47,812 nt of DNA from Ceratorhiza oryzae-sativae (taxonomy: Eukaryota; Basidiomycota; Agaricomycetes; Cantharellales; Ceratobasidiaceae), in the NCBI GenBank assembly GCA_030998015.1, contig JARWMV010000115.1:1-47812 (forward strand), read 5' to 3'. Of this stretch, positions 47,741 to 47,812 are shown one piece after another (the stretch's first letter is position 1; each line of letters begins with the position of its first letter). A program made the translations under genes and the position numbers. The notes under the pieces are model-generated. The model did no database searches, had not been told where the DNA came from, and saw only the letters and a list, made by a program, of their open reading frames with translations.

Positions 47741-47812
47741 CATAGTGTCCGTAATATATCGGCAAGGTAGACAAGTTGTAGTTCATTTTCTGTCACCTTA
47801 ATAGTCAAAAAT

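Overview
The window is mitochondrial DNA of a fungus, probably an early-diverging one. Evidence: exons of cox3, nad2, nad3, nad5 and rps3; the fungal nad2-nad3 pairing (2 nt apart at 27024/27027); group I intron cores with LAGLIDADG and GIY-YIG homing endonuclease genes (HEGs); mitochondrial tRNAs. Trp is always TGG, and TAA and TAG both act as stops, so no code change is needed. Split rRNA-like pieces and a split cox3 recall Gigaspora-type Glomeromycotina, where trans-spliced mitochondrial genes are known. The genus assignment is only a guess.

Layout. 1-3431: nad5 intron with a GIY-YIG HEG, a group I core and one nad5 exon (+). 3432-22096: a giant near-perfect palindrome with arms of about 9.33 kb and its axis at 12767 inside a small hairpin. 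Each arm carries cox3 exons 1 and 2, a broken second copy of exon 1, two HEGs, and LSU rRNA-like segments. cox3 stops at exon 2 in both arms. 22097-38781 (- strand): rps3 (2 exons), nad2 (3 exons) and nad3, in that order of transcription, with HEG-bearing introns. Downstream of nad3 lies a second, N-truncated nad3 copy. 38786-43001 (- strand): further HEGs and an unassigned ORF. 43-47.8 kb: tRNA genes (two CAU, one Tyr GUA, one broken), SSU rRNA-like segments on both strands, and palindromes.

The dominant feature is invasion by modular GC-rich palindromes, by rough count about a third of the window. I call the families P1-P11. P1: two Y-shaped (three-way) hairpins joined by a linker, 23 copies in exact size classes of 172, 215 and 222 nt. 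P2: 110-255 nt, starts GACCCGTGCACGCCTGCG, often ends in an AT-rich TATTTATATATAAATA hairpin and GGGGGTATG. P3: about 98 nt, CCAACTCTCTGATCGCGCC to AATTTGGGG. P4: hairpins built from GTTTGGGGG / GCAGC-TAC-GCTGC and CCCAATGCGT...ACGCATTGGG. P5: GCCGTCTGTGTACGGC plus GTTGCACGTACGTGCAAC. P6: CCCTGCC...GGCAGGG around GCGCTTTAGCGC. P7: CCCTCCGCGC...GCGCGGAGGG with GATTTGCGAAGGCAAATC. P8: GAATGCATGTAGATTTGGCG plus GGGACCGCCCGAATGG. P9: CTCCTGGATCTCTAGAGATC. P10: about 300-nt compound block with GGTGGTGAGGACCGTC. P11: CAGCGTGTACTTGTACACGC. Elements nest inside and abut each other. They sit in introns, spacers and nearly every HEG, but not in the intact respiratory exons.

A second theme is hybrid-gene structure. 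In cox3, nad2 and nad3, an upstream complete segment is followed by a HEG and then by a diverged duplicate of the segment just upstream of the HEG. This fits invasion by mobile units that carry host-gene sequence plus a HEG and push the older copy downstream.
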